From contig CAWGGV010000002.1 in assembly GCA_963822255.1 (NCBI GenBank), positions 1-64,000 on the forward strand: 64,000 nucleotides of DNA. Direction: 5' to 3'. Positions 37,601 through 46,515 of the stretch are shown one piece after another. How positions within the stretch are numbered: the first letter of the stretch is position 1; each line of letters begins with the position of its first letter. The DNA comes from UBA7803 sp963822255 (GTDB taxonomy: Bacteria > Pseudomonadota > Gammaproteobacteria > Pseudomonadales > Azotimanducaceae). The notes under the pieces were generated by a model. That model made no database searches, was not told the origin of the DNA, and worked only from the letters and a program-made list of their open reading frames with translations. The position numbers and the translations under genes are program-made.

Positions 37601-39629
37601 TCAGCTTATAGGCGTCGGAAAGCTCGCCTGCTTCACCGAGAATCCGCGCGTATTGCACCAGATCGCTTGCGCTGGTCCGGCGGTTCGCGCCCATCGTGCG
37701 CTTGACGATCAGCGCCGCCTGGTCCGTCAGCCCCAGCTTGAGCAACCCGTCGGCGATCAAGGTGGTCTTTTCGGGGACGTTGGAGCCATTGTCCTGAAGC
37801 GACAGCATCTCGTTGACGGCCGTGGAACGATCACCCATGTCGGCTCGCTGCAATGCCAGCGCGATGCGCTGCTTGACCTTGACCAGGTCCTGCAACGCCT
37901 GCATGTCCTGGCTGCGCTGCTTGTCTGGCACCAGCGCCAGCGCGGCGATGCTGCGGTCCCACTCACCGGTGTCGTTGTAGTACAACGCCAGGGCATGAGC
38001 GGCGTCCACGGATGCCGACCGCGACAGCGCGGCGATCGCCGCCTCCGCTTCGCGCCGGCGGTCCTGGCCGAGCAACACGCGCGCGTACTCCAGGCGCAGC
38101 CACGGGTCGTCGGGGTCGGCGGCCAGCGCCTGCTCGTAGCAAGCGATCGCCGTCTGCCAGTCCTGCCGATGGGTCGCGAGGCGTGCCTGGGCGCGACGGA
38201 TGGCTGCCCGGGCGTGCTTGCTCTTGAACGCGCCGGAGGACTCCTGGCGCTCGAAGCCCGCCAGCTCCCGCTGCAGGTCGGTGTAGCGGCCCTGATCGGC
38301 GAGGACGTCGAGCAGCAGCGCCGCCGCTTCGTCGTCGTCGGCTCGTACCGACAGCGCGGCGCGGCTCTCTGCGGCGGCCTGGGTCCAGTCCTTCTGCGCC
38401 GCCGCCACCTTCGCCGTCAGCACGTGTACCCGCGCGAGCTGAGCGTCCCCGCGCGGATCGAGCTTGGCGATGGCCGCCGATGCGTCGGCGTAGGCGTTGT
38501 TCTCGATGTCGCGGATCACCTGCGCGTGGCCGCCCCAGAAGCGGGCGTCCTCCAGCGCCTGGCCGAAGCTGCCCCGCGTGCTGGCATCCGTGCGGATGGC
38601 TTGACCGAGGTAGCTGGCCGCGGCGTTGAAGTCCTGACGACGCAGCTTCACCAGGCCGAGGCCGCCCAGCGACTGGGCGTCGTTGGCGTGCTGCGCCAGC
38701 AGGTCCTGAAACTGCTTCTCGGCAATGGCGAGCTTTCCTTCGTTCATGGACTTGAAGGCGTTGATCCGCGCGGCGGTGAACGCATCGATCACCTTGGGGT
38801 TCATGGCCAGCGCCAGCTTCTCGGCGACGGCCTCGTCCTGCTTGGCCTCCAGGTAACGGTTGTAGTACTTCTGATCCGCCGGCCCCGCGTCCAGCCAGAG
38901 CAGGGTGTCGCGCATGGCGCTCAGCGCTTCGTCGCGGAACGCGGGGTCGTCCATCAGTGCAGACAGATGAAACAGCGCTTCACGCCTCGATGCCTCGCGG
39001 TAGCTCAGCACCTTGGCGAGCGCCAGGCGCACGCGGCCGTTGCTGGGCTGACGCGAATAGTAGTCGCGCAGGCCATCGGCCGCTTCGCCCCAGCGCGGGT
39101 CGAGCCCGGCCAGCGTCTCGTAGTACTCGACGGCGAGCCGGCCGCCGATGTCCCGCCCGGCAAAGAGCTTCTCGTAAAGGCCGAGCGCCACTTTGATGTC
39201 GCCGTCCGCCGCACGCCGCCGCGCCTCGTTCAGCAGGTTGCGGTCTACTTCCGCATTGTCGATCTCCCGCCGCAGCTGCCCGGCAAGGTCGACGCCGCCC
39301 TGGTCCCGGCGCAGCCGCGCTTCGAACGTGCGGGCGCTGGTGATGTCGCCTTCGCCCACCAGCAGCAGGCCCATCTGGTAGAGGGCGTCGCGATTGTCCG
39401 GATCGCTCGCGAGGATGCGTTTCAGCGCGTCAGCCGCCAGATCGCCGCGGCCGCGATTGGTCCAGTATTGAGCCTGCTGCTCGAGGATACGAAAGGCGCT
39501 GTGATCGTCGGCAGCCGCCTGAGTGTCCTCCGGCGCTGCCGGCGCCGGCGCCGCATAGCCGGTGAGTGGCGCAGCCGCCAGGGCGAATGCTACCGGCCAC
39601 GCCCGCCAGTAAGAGGATGATCGGATCAT
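34692..39629 (-). CDS. bcsC: cellulose synthase outer-membrane exporter subunit BcsC
   Basis: A 1645-residue periplasmic TPR plus outer-membrane porin subunit. Signal peptide WPVAFALAAAPLTGYA, then very many TPR units (for example ALYQMGLLLVGEGDITSAR, AIACYEQALAADPDDPWLRL, LDYYRRAMSVDADDLWAVEG), a disordered Pro/Ala segment at about residues 900-960 and again near 1230-1330, and a C-terminal barrel beginning LAMRYRSGEEGLSKLTEFRA with PYLGRLKLEVEPVYLTSG and ending MTFQYRPGL. It exports the glucan chain. Longer than typical homologues (about 1150-1300). Start ATG 39629 overlaps the bcsB stop (ATGA). Confidence 0.95.
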   Translation of the reverse strand: MIRSSSYWRAWPVAFALAAAPLTGYAAPAPAAPEDTQAAADDHSAFRILEQQAQYWTNRGRGDLAADALKRILASDPDNRDALYQMGLLLVGEGDITSARTFEARLRRDQGGVDLAGQLRREIDNAEVDRNLLNEARRRAADGDIKVALGLYEKLFAGRDIGGRLAVEYYETLAGLDPRWGEAADGLRDYYSRQPSNGRVRLALAKVLSYREASRREALFHLSALMDDPAFRDEALSAMRDTLLWLDAGPADQKYYNRYLEAKQDEAVAEKLALAMNPKVIDAFTAARINAFKSMNEGKLAIAEKQFQDLLAQHANDAQSLGGLGLVKLRRQDFNAAASYLGQAIRTDASTRGSFGQALEDARFWGGHAQVIRDIENNAYADASAAIAKLDPRGDAQLARVHVLTAKVAAAQKDWTQAAAESRAALSVRADDDEAAALLLDVLADQGRYTDLQRELAGFERQESSGAFKSKHARAAIRRAQARLATHRQDWQTAIACYEQALAADPDDPWLRLEYARVLLGQDRRREAEAAIAALSRSASVDAAHALALYYNDTGEWDRSIAALALVPDKQRSQDMQALQDLVKVKQRIALALQRADMGDRSTAVNEMLSLQDNGSNVPEKTTLIADGLLKLGLTDQAALIVKRTMGANRRTSASDLVQYARILGEAGELSDAYKLITDLMIRQKELSPAERQTMASVYDDILMRASRRAIEEGRYELALNYLEPIHQANPLNGAVLRYLGEVHQHMGQYDTALDYYRRAMSVDADDLWAVEGAVGAALDKDDIQTASKLLEVALDRFPENPDVYTLISRTAHSANDLDTAIQAAEHAKRLRRDSGLPPVVESAHPSTRSTPLPVIAPHNPFRAERDGAATDKSRRPMSIAAAPPAAAQPHTGSRRAWNDDWHMVKVAATIPGTGGPGAAQATDWSALAKDGGDLGESIQAEIDATRRAMAGGASASGGSATVTVSGLPGGLELGTVEQLVQLLSSQGKHDQVERVVLGVLKDPSLDAASVWGLKRLLYPSAVRLAEDALERKDYDALLAHLTPVLDLPEATTDAATTALMAQYSRGIGERDKAAALFDQALKMAPDNEPLRVQAISLRLEMGDLSGANAIAEVGLERNPDSAHLHLLVGRIAKALGDLDSAMQHFLLAHNAETTEPASAVSQPGPARSMVPSGAELQQPALALGYSRSPAAPRVDVAPRTEPAQLQTFDLDGRPWQPAESTDHRARAITVAAASAPAPTTGDPIDIRDRLRNLGREGNATADRPPPTRSVTSGSLDSELDRLKAEASPFLSQGLAMRYRSGEEGLSKLTEFRAPFSLDFNPYLGRLKLEVEPVYLTSGTFGSDPNRARRFGTFALVDAEGRYAPADTDAGGVGINVGYTNGALTLNVGTTPLDFEILNLIGGMKLEHRFDSGFDIGMNLSRRPVTESVLSYAGAVDPLTGVKWGGVTNNTMAMQIGQSFQGFSAYADGWYGINTGENVDDNEHFGGDFGFTVDLLASQGRYLRAGVNTTYFSYDKNLRFFTLGHGGYFSPQRFFSSSIPLDYELRTDKLTIHFSGAISVQNFSEDAAFYYPNRQDLQTELFDFESEQPVVYEGQSQTNMGFRTSSELTYKLTPRLEFTGEIGVERAADWTESYGRMTFQYRPGL

Positions 39630-41852
39630 CGCGTCACCTCGATTCCACGCTTCAAAGCTCTTTTCTTCATGAGTCGGAACACGGCCATGGCGATGGTGAA
39701 CACACCCACCAGCATGAGCAGCGACACGATCCATGGCCGTTCCGACAGGTACCACTGCAGATACACCATGGTCGGCAGCTCACCGATGTAGTAGGGCGTC
39801 GTCACCCGGTGGCTGTCGATGGATTCCTGGTTGATCACCACCAGGTCACCTTGAACCTCGGGCCCTTCTTTGCTCGAGCGAAGAACATCAGAGATGCGCA
39901 CCAGGCTCTCGGCTGTCGGCCCCATCATGGCGACCACTGTCCGTTCCTTCTTCAATGGCGAGCGGAAGCTCGACAGAATGCCGGCGGTCACCGACACCGG
40001 CGTGCTGACGATATCGGGCGAGGTGTGCTCGTCCTGGAACAGGTCGAAACCAGCCGTCAGCATTCGTGCAGGTTTCAGGCTGACGCGGGCGACCTTGCCG
40101 CTGATGATGACCGGCGAAGCGCCCTGCCACTGATGGAACAGCGGCTGGTCGTCGTAGGTGCCGACCACCAGCAGGTCGCGGTCCGCCACCTGCTGAACGT
40201 CTCGGGCACCGATGAGCTTGATGCCGGTGGCCGGGTAGCCGGTGCGCGCGCCGATGGTGCCCAACACGTTCAGCACTGCCTGGATCACCGGCGCCGTCAT
40301 CTTGTCCGGCATGACCACCGCCGTTTCAGAGAGGTCGGCCATGCGAGAGAACGGAAATCCCGCCTGGGCCAGGAACGCCAGGTTTGGCATGCGCGTGTAG
40401 CGGTGCACGCCGGTGAAGTCGATGAAGCTGGTGGGGTCGATGGCGGCGCGCAGCTCGGCGGGAAGCGCCTCGGCGCACGGATCGTCCACCCGCGGATGCA
40501 GATCATAGAAAAACTGCAGGCGGTTCTGACCGAACACGTTGAACGGCGGGACCTTCACCGTTGCCGTGTTCATGGCGTAGTCGGCTCCCACGAAACGCTC
40601 CGCCATGGAGACTTTTTTCGAACCGGACAGGGGCACGCTGTCCACATAGTGGTCGTTGATGAGGACATCGAGACGCGACGATTCCAGGTCGAGCCACTGG
40701 CTGCCCGGATAGCGGTAGTGAATGGTGACCGGGAATGCCTTCGGTGCCCCACAGGAAGATGTCGGGCGCCGTCTGAAACGGTACGGTCAATACGCCCGGC
40801 GAGATGCCATGGCCTTCCAGCGTGTCGGCGTCGACGATCTCGCCGAGCTGCACGCGGCGGTCGCTGGTCACCCAGGCCGGCGCATCGTATGGCCGTCGCG
40901 GCGCGAGCTGAGGTTCACTGACGACGCTCGAACGCCCGGTCAGCAGGGTTTCCCCGAGGGCCAGCGCCCGCGCCGCCGTGGCGAGATCCTGGGCGTTGCG
41001 ACCCGATATCACCAGCAGCTGACCGTTGCCGCCGCTGGGGTTGTCCATCAGCGATACCGTCGGGCCCTTGACGCTGTCGGGGTGGATGCCCGCCACGTCC
41101 TGGCCTTCGGTGACGAACACCACCGCGTTACCCGAGGGCAACTCGCTCAGGTGCACCGGAAAGCTGGCACCGCGGTAGGAAGCCAGCTTCCCCCAGTGCG
41201 ACGCCAGGATGGCGCCGGCCTGAACCGCAGCGAGCGAAGGCTGCTGTGGAAAGACGAACGGAAGCACCAGCGGGGTCGCGTCGCGGCGATCGAAGAATGG
41301 CAGCGGAAGCTGACTGAGATCGGACTTCATGCCGATCCGATACACCGTCAGCTCCAGAGACGATGCGTTGCTGATCTGCAGCCATACCGACTCGTCGGCC
41401 GGGTCGGCGCAACTCTCCTTGGCGTCGACCCGAGCGGCCATCAGGCTGAACACCAGGTCATTGTCGGGCATGAAGACGTAGGGCGTGACGTCGACTTCGA
41501 CGGTGTCCGTGGTGCCGTCGACCGGGTCGAGCATCATCGAGTGAATGGTCTCGCCGTTGAGCAGGGTGCTGAGCTGGCTGCGCGAGGCATCGAGGTTCGG
41601 TGAGTACGCGAGGCGCAGCTTCAGCTTGGCCGAAGTCACGACCTCGTCGGAGCGAATGGAGAAGGCGACGCCACGGGTCCGTTCCCGGCCCTGCAGCCGG
41701 ATGGGCTCGTTGACGCCGAGATCCGACAGCGGCAGGGAGATGACCCGCGAAAGCACCTTGTCTGCGGGGTCCGGCTCGGCGGCTTGCGCCCGGGCGCCGG
41801 CCGCCGTACACAGGCACGTCAACACGACTGCTGATACTGCTATTCGCCACAT
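39626..41852 (-). CDS. bcsB: cellulose synthase periplasmic subunit BcsB (one frameshift)
   Basis: A membrane-anchored periplasmic partner of BcsA. Signal IAVSAVVLTCLCTAAGARA, then DLGVNEPIRLQGRERTRGVA, AKLKLRLAYSPNLDASRSQL, LNGETIHSMMLDP and AKESCADPADESVWLQISNA, the carbohydrate-binding/flavodoxin-like modules. A one-base slip near 40735 joins DIFLWGTEG to DSVPLSGSKKVSMAERFVGA. The end has WIVSLLMLVGVFTIAMAVFR, the single C-terminal membrane helix, and a basic tail. It starts two bases after the bcsA stop. Confidence 0.93.
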
Positions 41853-41853
41853 A

Positions 41854-43941
41854 CTACGCTGCAACTCTTTTTCGTGGTAACAAGGCACGCCCGAGGTAGG
41901 CGATGAACGATCCGAGGGATTTGGCGATGGCGCGCATGGAGGCGCCGAACGAGGCCGGTTTGGGATGGTTCCATCCGCTCCAGGCGTCGTGTCGTCCGAG
42001 CATGCTGCGAACGACGGCCGCGGCCTGTTCCACGCTGTCGTCGGCCCAGCTCACCCGCAGAATGCCGTCGTCCCAGCGACGCACCCGGGCCGACACGGTG
42101 GCGAACGATGCGCCGCAGGGTAGCTCCACCAGCACCTCGGTATGATCGGTGGGCTCGATCTTCGGCAGGCAAATGGCGGCGCCTCCGACCGAGAGGTCGT
42201 CGGTCTCGCCCCGATAGCTGTGTCCGGACTCGATCTGCACCCGCACGGGCAGGGCCACCCGCACCCGCGGCACCTCCCGCTGCTCGGCCGCCTCGCGGCC
42301 CACGGCCAGTGCCACGCCGATGAATATCAGGCTGATCAGCGCCCAGGACACGTTGATGATGGCGGTGCCGATGTCGTCCAGGTCCATGCCGCCGAGGCCC
42401 ATGCGCGCGAGCCCGAGGACGACGCCGGCAAGCAGCAGCAGGGCCACCACGACGAGGCTGCGTTGCGCCCGCCACTCGAAGTGCTCCCCCTGGGTGCCGA
42501 TGCCCTTCTTGGTGACGTTGAACCGGCCTTTGAACGGGCTCAGAAGGGTTGCGACCGTGGGCAGCGCCAGGTGGAAGGACAGCAGCGTCTCGTAGATCTC
42601 CGCCCACAGCACGTAGCGGTAGGGACCCATCACCGCGACCGAGGCCGCCAATGCCACCACCAGGTGCGGGCCCGCATACGCGAGCAGCTCCCAGGCCGCA
42701 GCATTGATGATGTGCTGGCCGAACAGCAGGTACGCCAGCGGCGCAGTCAACAGCACGATGCGCGGCAGCGGAAAGAGAAAGTGCAGCATCGAATTCAGGT
42801 AGCACAGGCGTTGCGCGAAGGAGAGGCCCCGCCCGAACAGGGGATTCTCCAGACGGAGGATCTGGATCATGCCCCGAGCCCAGCGCATCCGCTGGCCCAC
42901 GTGATCGGGCACCGACTCCGTCGCGAGGCCGGCGGCCAGCGGCTTCTTCAGGTAGGCGGACCGCCAGCCGTTGCGATGAAGCCGCAGCGAGGTGTGGGCG
43001 TCTTCGGTAACGGTTTCGACGGCGAAACCGCCGATGTCCTCGAGCGCCTCCCGCCGCAGCACCGCACAGGAACCGCAGAAGTAGGCGGCGTTCCAGAAGT
43101 CGTTGCCATCCTGGGTCAGGCCGTAGAACAGCAGACCCTCGTTGGGGATCTCGTTGCCCACCGGCAGGTTACGTTCGATGGGGTCCTTGTTGTAGAAGTG
43201 GTGGGGCGTCTGCACCACGGCCATCCGCTCGTCCTGGATGAACCAGCCGACGGTTTTCTGCAGGAACGCCCGGGTGGGCACGTGATCGCAGTCGAACACC
43301 GCCACCAGGTCTCCTCCGGTCCGCTTCAGGGCGTTGTTCAGGTTGCCCGCTTTGGCGAAACGGTTGTCTTCCCGGGCGATGTAGTGCACGCCGGCCGCGG
43401 CCGCGTAGCGGCGAAACTCCTCGCGATTGCCGTCGTCCAGCACGTAGACGTTGAGCTTGTCCGCGGGATAGTCGATGGCGCGGGCGGCCAGAATGGTCGG
43501 CCGTACCACCGACAGAGGTTCGTTGTAGGTGGTGATGTAGACGTCGACGGACGGCCACTGGTGAACGTCCGCCGGCATCGGCACCACCTGCCGGGCGGAC
43601 GGCCACAGATTCTGCACGAAGTTCGACAGCAGAATGAACCAGATGAAGGCCTCCGCGCTGTACATGCCGATCCCCAGCGCGGCTTCCAGCGTGGTGTCGA
43701 ACTCCATGGTCGACGTGAGGCGCCAGTACATGTAGCGGCTCGAGGTCACCACCGCGAGCGCAGCGAGCAGAAACTTCATGCGGCGATCGTCGGACCGGGT
43801 GATCACGAACAGCAGCACGAGGGTGGTGGCGGCCGCCGTCGCCTGGCCGATCCAGGGCAGCGGCGTGGTCACGTACAACAGGCTCGCGAGGATGCCGAGG
43901 GTGATGACGGCGGCCAGGCCCAGTCTTTCCAGCGTTTCCAT
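41854..43941 (-). CDS. bcsA: cellulose synthase catalytic subunit with PilZ domain
   Basis: A 695-residue inner-membrane GT2 processive synthase making beta-1,4-glucan from UDP-glucose. Catalytic motifs: LDDG (168-171), DCD (217-219), TED (312-314) and QRMRW (350-354). Membrane helices flank the catalytic domain at both ends. A C-terminal PilZ domain has RxxxR (R555, R559) and DLSVGG (582-587), so c-di-GMP activation should be intact. Followed immediately by bcsB. Four bases separate it from bcsQ upstream. Confidence 0.96.
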   Translation of the reverse strand: METLERLGLAAVITLGILASLLYVTTPLPWIGQATAAATTLVLLFVITRSDDRRMKFLLAALAVVTSSRYMYWRLTSTMEFDTTLEAALGIGMYSAEAFIWFILLSNFVQNLWPSARQVVPMPADVHQWPSVDVYITTYNEPLSVVRPTILAARAIDYPADKLNVYVLDDGNREEFRRYAAAAGVHYIAREDNRFAKAGNLNNALKRTGGDLVAVFDCDHVPTRAFLQKTVGWFIQDERMAVVQTPHHFYNKDPIERNLPVGNEIPNEGLLFYGLTQDGNDFWNAAYFCGSCAVLRREALEDIGGFAVETVTEDAHTSLRLHRNGWRSAYLKKPLAAGLATESVPDHVGQRMRWARGMIQILRLENPLFGRGLSFAQRLCYLNSMLHFLFPLPRIVLLTAPLAYLLFGQHIINAAAWELLAYAGPHLVVALAASVAVMGPYRYVLWAEIYETLLSFHLALPTVATLLSPFKGRFNVTKKGIGTQGEHFEWRAQRSLVVVALLLLAGVVLGLARMGLGGMDLDDIGTAIINVSWALISLIFIGVALAVGREAAEQREVPRVRVALPVRVQIESGHSYRGETDDLSVGGAAICLPKIEPTDHTEVLVELPCGASFATVSARVRRWDDGILRVSWADDSVEQAAAVVRSMLGRHDAWSGWNHPKPASFGASMRAIAKSLGSFIAYLGRALLPRKRVAA

Positions 43942-43944
43942 GGG

Positions 43945-44676
43945 CTACTCGACGGTCCTCGACGCGACGATCGGCTGCTCGCTGCGCTCCGAGGCGATCA
44001 TCAGATTCACCAGCTCGTAGAACGTGCCGGCTGCGCTGCTGCCTGGCGCGAAATCGAAGACGCTGCTGCAGGAGGCCAGCGACTCGGGAACCGCCTCGTC
44101 GTAGTGGATGCGCGCTACCAGGCGATCGTCGAGTAACGCACCCAGCACCCGGTCGATCGCCAACGAGATCGGCCGGCGCTGATCGATCTGGTTCAGCACC
44201 AGTCTGACCGCGGGATCGAGCCCGGCCAGCCGGTCCGGATCGACCAGAACGGCCGGATCGGCGCGCAGCACGCACACTTCCAGGTCAGGCTCGATTCCCA
44301 GATCGCGCCGCGCGTCCAGATGTCGGGGTAGGTCGATGACCACCCACAGGCCGCGCGACGCATTGCCCGAGACCAGCCGACGCAGCTCGCCTCTGCCCTC
44401 GCTGCTGTCGCCATCCAGGGCCACGTGCCACAGGCGATCCTGCGCCTGGTCCGCCACGGCGCTGAGACTGCCGAGGGCCACCGGCACCGGAAGCGGATCC
44501 GGGGCGTCTGCCGCGGCCAGATAGGGGGCAGCCGCCGACGGCGTCAGCAGCTCCAGCAGAACCACGTTGCGCCCGGACCGTGCCAGGCCGATGGCGACGT
44601 GCGCGCTGACTGCCGTCTGCCCGGCGCCACCGCTTGGCGAATGAAACACCAGGACGTTGGAATGTATGTCACTCAT
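43945..44676 (-). CDS. bcsQ: BcsQ-like ParA/MinD-type protein with degenerate P-loop
   Basis: A 243-residue MinD/ParA-fold protein at the BcsQ position. The P-loop reads SPSGGAGQTAVSAHVAIGLA: the invariant GK(T/S) lysine is Gln and the signature KGG lysine is Ser. E. coli BcsQ also departs from the consensus here, so a weakened ATPase may be a family trait. It continues with VVIDLPRHLDARRDLG (Walker B-like) and VRLVLNQIDQR. BcsQ is thought to place or stabilise the synthase at the pole. ATG 44676 lies seven bases after the bcsR/P-like stop. Confidence 0.82.
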   Translation of the reverse strand: MSDIHSNVLVFHSPSGGAGQTAVSAHVAIGLARSGRNVVLLELLTPSAAAPYLAAADAPDPLPVPVALGSLSAVADQAQDRLWHVALDGDSSEGRGELRRLVSGNASRGLWVVIDLPRHLDARRDLGIEPDLEVCVLRADPAVLVDPDRLAGLDPAVRLVLNQIDQRRPISLAIDRVLGALLDDRLVARIHYDEAVPESLASCSSVFDFAPGSSAAGTFYELVNLMIASERSEQPIVASRTVE

Positions 44677-44683
44677 CACTGCT

Positions 44684-45016
44684 CTACCGCATGCGTCCGA
44701 ACAATTCTTCGAGCGTCTGGGCTGGCTTCGCCTCACCCTTGCGGGGGGCGGGCTCCGGCTGGGCCGGAAGCACCGGCGCCGGCGCCGAATGGGTTCCATT
44801 GCTCGTGGGTGGGCCGGCGTGGTGCTCGCCATTGCCAACGCGTGGGATCTGCGGCTGCTCGACGGCCGACTGTGGGCGAGGCATCGAGCGCGTCGTGCCG
44901 CCCAGTGCCAGCCATGCCGCCTGCAGCAGTGGCCAACGGGCGGCAGTTTCCGCCGCTCTGTCGAGGTCGTAGAAGTTCTTCGGTTCGTCGTCCGGAACGG
45001 GCGCGTCGTTGGGCAT
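44684..45016 (-). CDS. BcsR/BcsP-like small cellulose-biosynthesis protein
   Basis: A 110-residue protein, first gene of the synthase block. Near the N-terminus, NFYDLDRAAETAARWPLLQA contains the RWPLL motif of BcsR, which partners BcsQ in enterobacteria. The C-terminus TLEELFGRMR resembles the conserved end of BcsP proteins of type I operons, with a Pro-rich linker between (PVLPAQPEPAP). This hints at one protein combining features of both. The start is uncertain, and the 170 bases before it may encode more N-terminus in another frame. Confidence 0.6.
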   Translation of the reverse strand: MPNDAPVPDDEPKNFYDLDRAAETAARWPLLQAAWLALGGTTRSMPRPQSAVEQPQIPRVGNGEHHAGPPTSNGTHSAPAPVLPAQPEPAPRKGEAKPAQTLEELFGRMR

Positions 45017-45186
45017 CGTTGCTCATCCACGGCGCCTGGCGTTCGTCGTCCGGACGAAGCAGGCAGCGTTCGAACATCCACCGGCGGCGCTGGTTCGAAG
45101 TCGAACCATCTACCTCCGGCGATCGGCCCCTCAGTCCGTGTGAGACGATCGGTTGACGCGGGCAAGTTACTACAGTTCCGCGGACC

Positions 45187-46320
45187 TCAGCGTAGTTCGT
45201 TTGTAACGGGTTGTGCTGCGCTTCCGAGAGTCGCTGCCTGCCACCACTCCAGCTCGGCGAGGCGGGACAGCAGGATCAGACAGGCGGAGTAGTAGTCGCG
45301 TGCGGAGTAGACGTTTGCGATGTCTGCCGCGTTGGCCGTGCCTCCGCCCGCAGCGGCGGCCACGCTTTCCGTCACCGCGCGGACCGCGGCGAAGCCGACC
45401 GGAGCGGCGTCTTTCGAATGGCCGCCCTGGGACGTGAGGTCGAACCAATCGGGCGCACGCTTGCTCTGGAAGGGTGCCCAGGCGCTTCGGAATCGGCCAA
45501 GGAACGCGTCGGTGTCGTGTCCGGCCCAGAGCAGGTACAGCGGAATCCGGATTGCGTCGTAGCTGAAATAGGGTTTGCGCTGCTGCCAGATTCCCACGTG
45601 GTTGTCGTCGTCGATGGCGAGCCAGTCCGGCGGCAGATCCAGCGGGCCGAAGCGCGCCGTCTGCACCAGGCCGAGACAGTCCTCGTAGAGCTCTACCCAC
45701 AGTGCGGTGTTCTTCGCGACGGCGATCTCCTGGAGGGCGGGGAAGACGAAATACGAGAGGTTGATGACCCGCGGAGAATCCAGATCGGCGAAGTCCCAGG
45801 GAATGATCACCAGGCGCGAGCCGATGCGCCGGATCAGACGGTCCTCGAATGCCGCGATGATGTGCAACGCCTCGGTTCGATAGGCGGCTTCCTGCCATCG
45901 GTCGGCCGCCCGCAGGAGCGCCCAGGCGATGAGCAGTTCGCCGTCCGCTGCAGAGTTCGGATCGGTGATGGGCGGGCGCTGCTTCGGATCGTAGCGCCAG
46001 TAGTGCAGACCATCCTTGCGCTGCAGGACCTGCCGGGTCCAGCGACGAAGCTCGTCGAAGGCCTCCCGATCGCCCGCCGCCACCGCGAACAGCATGCCGT
46101 AGCCCTGGCCTTCGCTATGGCTGATGTCGCCGTTTCCGGAGTCGATCACCCGGCCGTCTGCGGCAACGAAGCGGTGTCGGAATCTGTGCCAGTCGTCGAC
46201 GAATCGCTTGCCCGCGAGCGCGAGCGGGCCCGTTGCCTGATCGGCGTAAACCTCCGCCCGCGCGACGCCCATGGGCAGCGCGGCCAGCGTGCTGATCAGC
46301 AGGGCGGACATCAGACGCAT
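45187..46320 (-). CDS. bcsZ: endo-beta-1,4-glucanase of family GH8
   Basis: A 377-residue periplasmic cellulase that trims nascent glucan. Signal LLISTLAALPMGVARA, then DWHRFRHRFVAADGRVIDSG and HSEGQGYGMLFAVAAGD, carrying the catalytic acid Glu of GH8, and DPNSAADGELLIAWALLRAA with the Asp. The (alpha/alpha)6 barrel continues to WWQAATLGSAAQ. Start ATG 46320 follows GGAACACC. It stands first in the bcs operon, with a 170-base gap before the bcsR/P-like gene. Confidence 0.94.
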   Translation of the reverse strand: MRLMSALLISTLAALPMGVARAEVYADQATGPLALAGKRFVDDWHRFRHRFVAADGRVIDSGNGDISHSEGQGYGMLFAVAAGDREAFDELRRWTRQVLQRKDGLHYWRYDPKQRPPITDPNSAADGELLIAWALLRAADRWQEAAYRTEALHIIAAFEDRLIRRIGSRLVIIPWDFADLDSPRVINLSYFVFPALQEIAVAKNTALWVELYEDCLGLVQTARFGPLDLPPDWLAIDDDNHVGIWQQRKPYFSYDAIRIPLYLLWAGHDTDAFLGRFRSAWAPFQSKRAPDWFDLTSQGGHSKDAAPVGFAAVRAVTESVAAAAGGGTANAADIANVYSARDYYSACLILLSRLAELEWWQAATLGSAAQPVTNELR

Positions 46321-46515
46321 GTGGTGTTCCGGATGCATGGCGGCGGCACCGGTGGATTGAACCAGTCCGCTGATGCTCAGTAAAGACGACGCGGCGCCAT
46401 GGTTCGTATGCGGGGTAAGCGGTTCCGCCCGCATTTGTAAAACCCGGATTCTCCACGATGGCGTTGTGGTGTAATCGCCGCGGCTCTTCAGCCGTATGCG
46501 GGTATCGTGACAGGT

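Noticed and set aside
36867..39620. 917-codon plus-strand open frame inside bcsC
   Set aside because: It is the antisense of TPR-coding DNA with high GC in the third position. It shows no start signal, no known motif and composition typical of shadow frames.
42142..44136. 664-codon plus-strand open frame opposite bcsA and bcsQ
   Set aside because: Composition is His/Gln/Val/Arg-rich antisense and the true genes are unambiguous on the minus strand.
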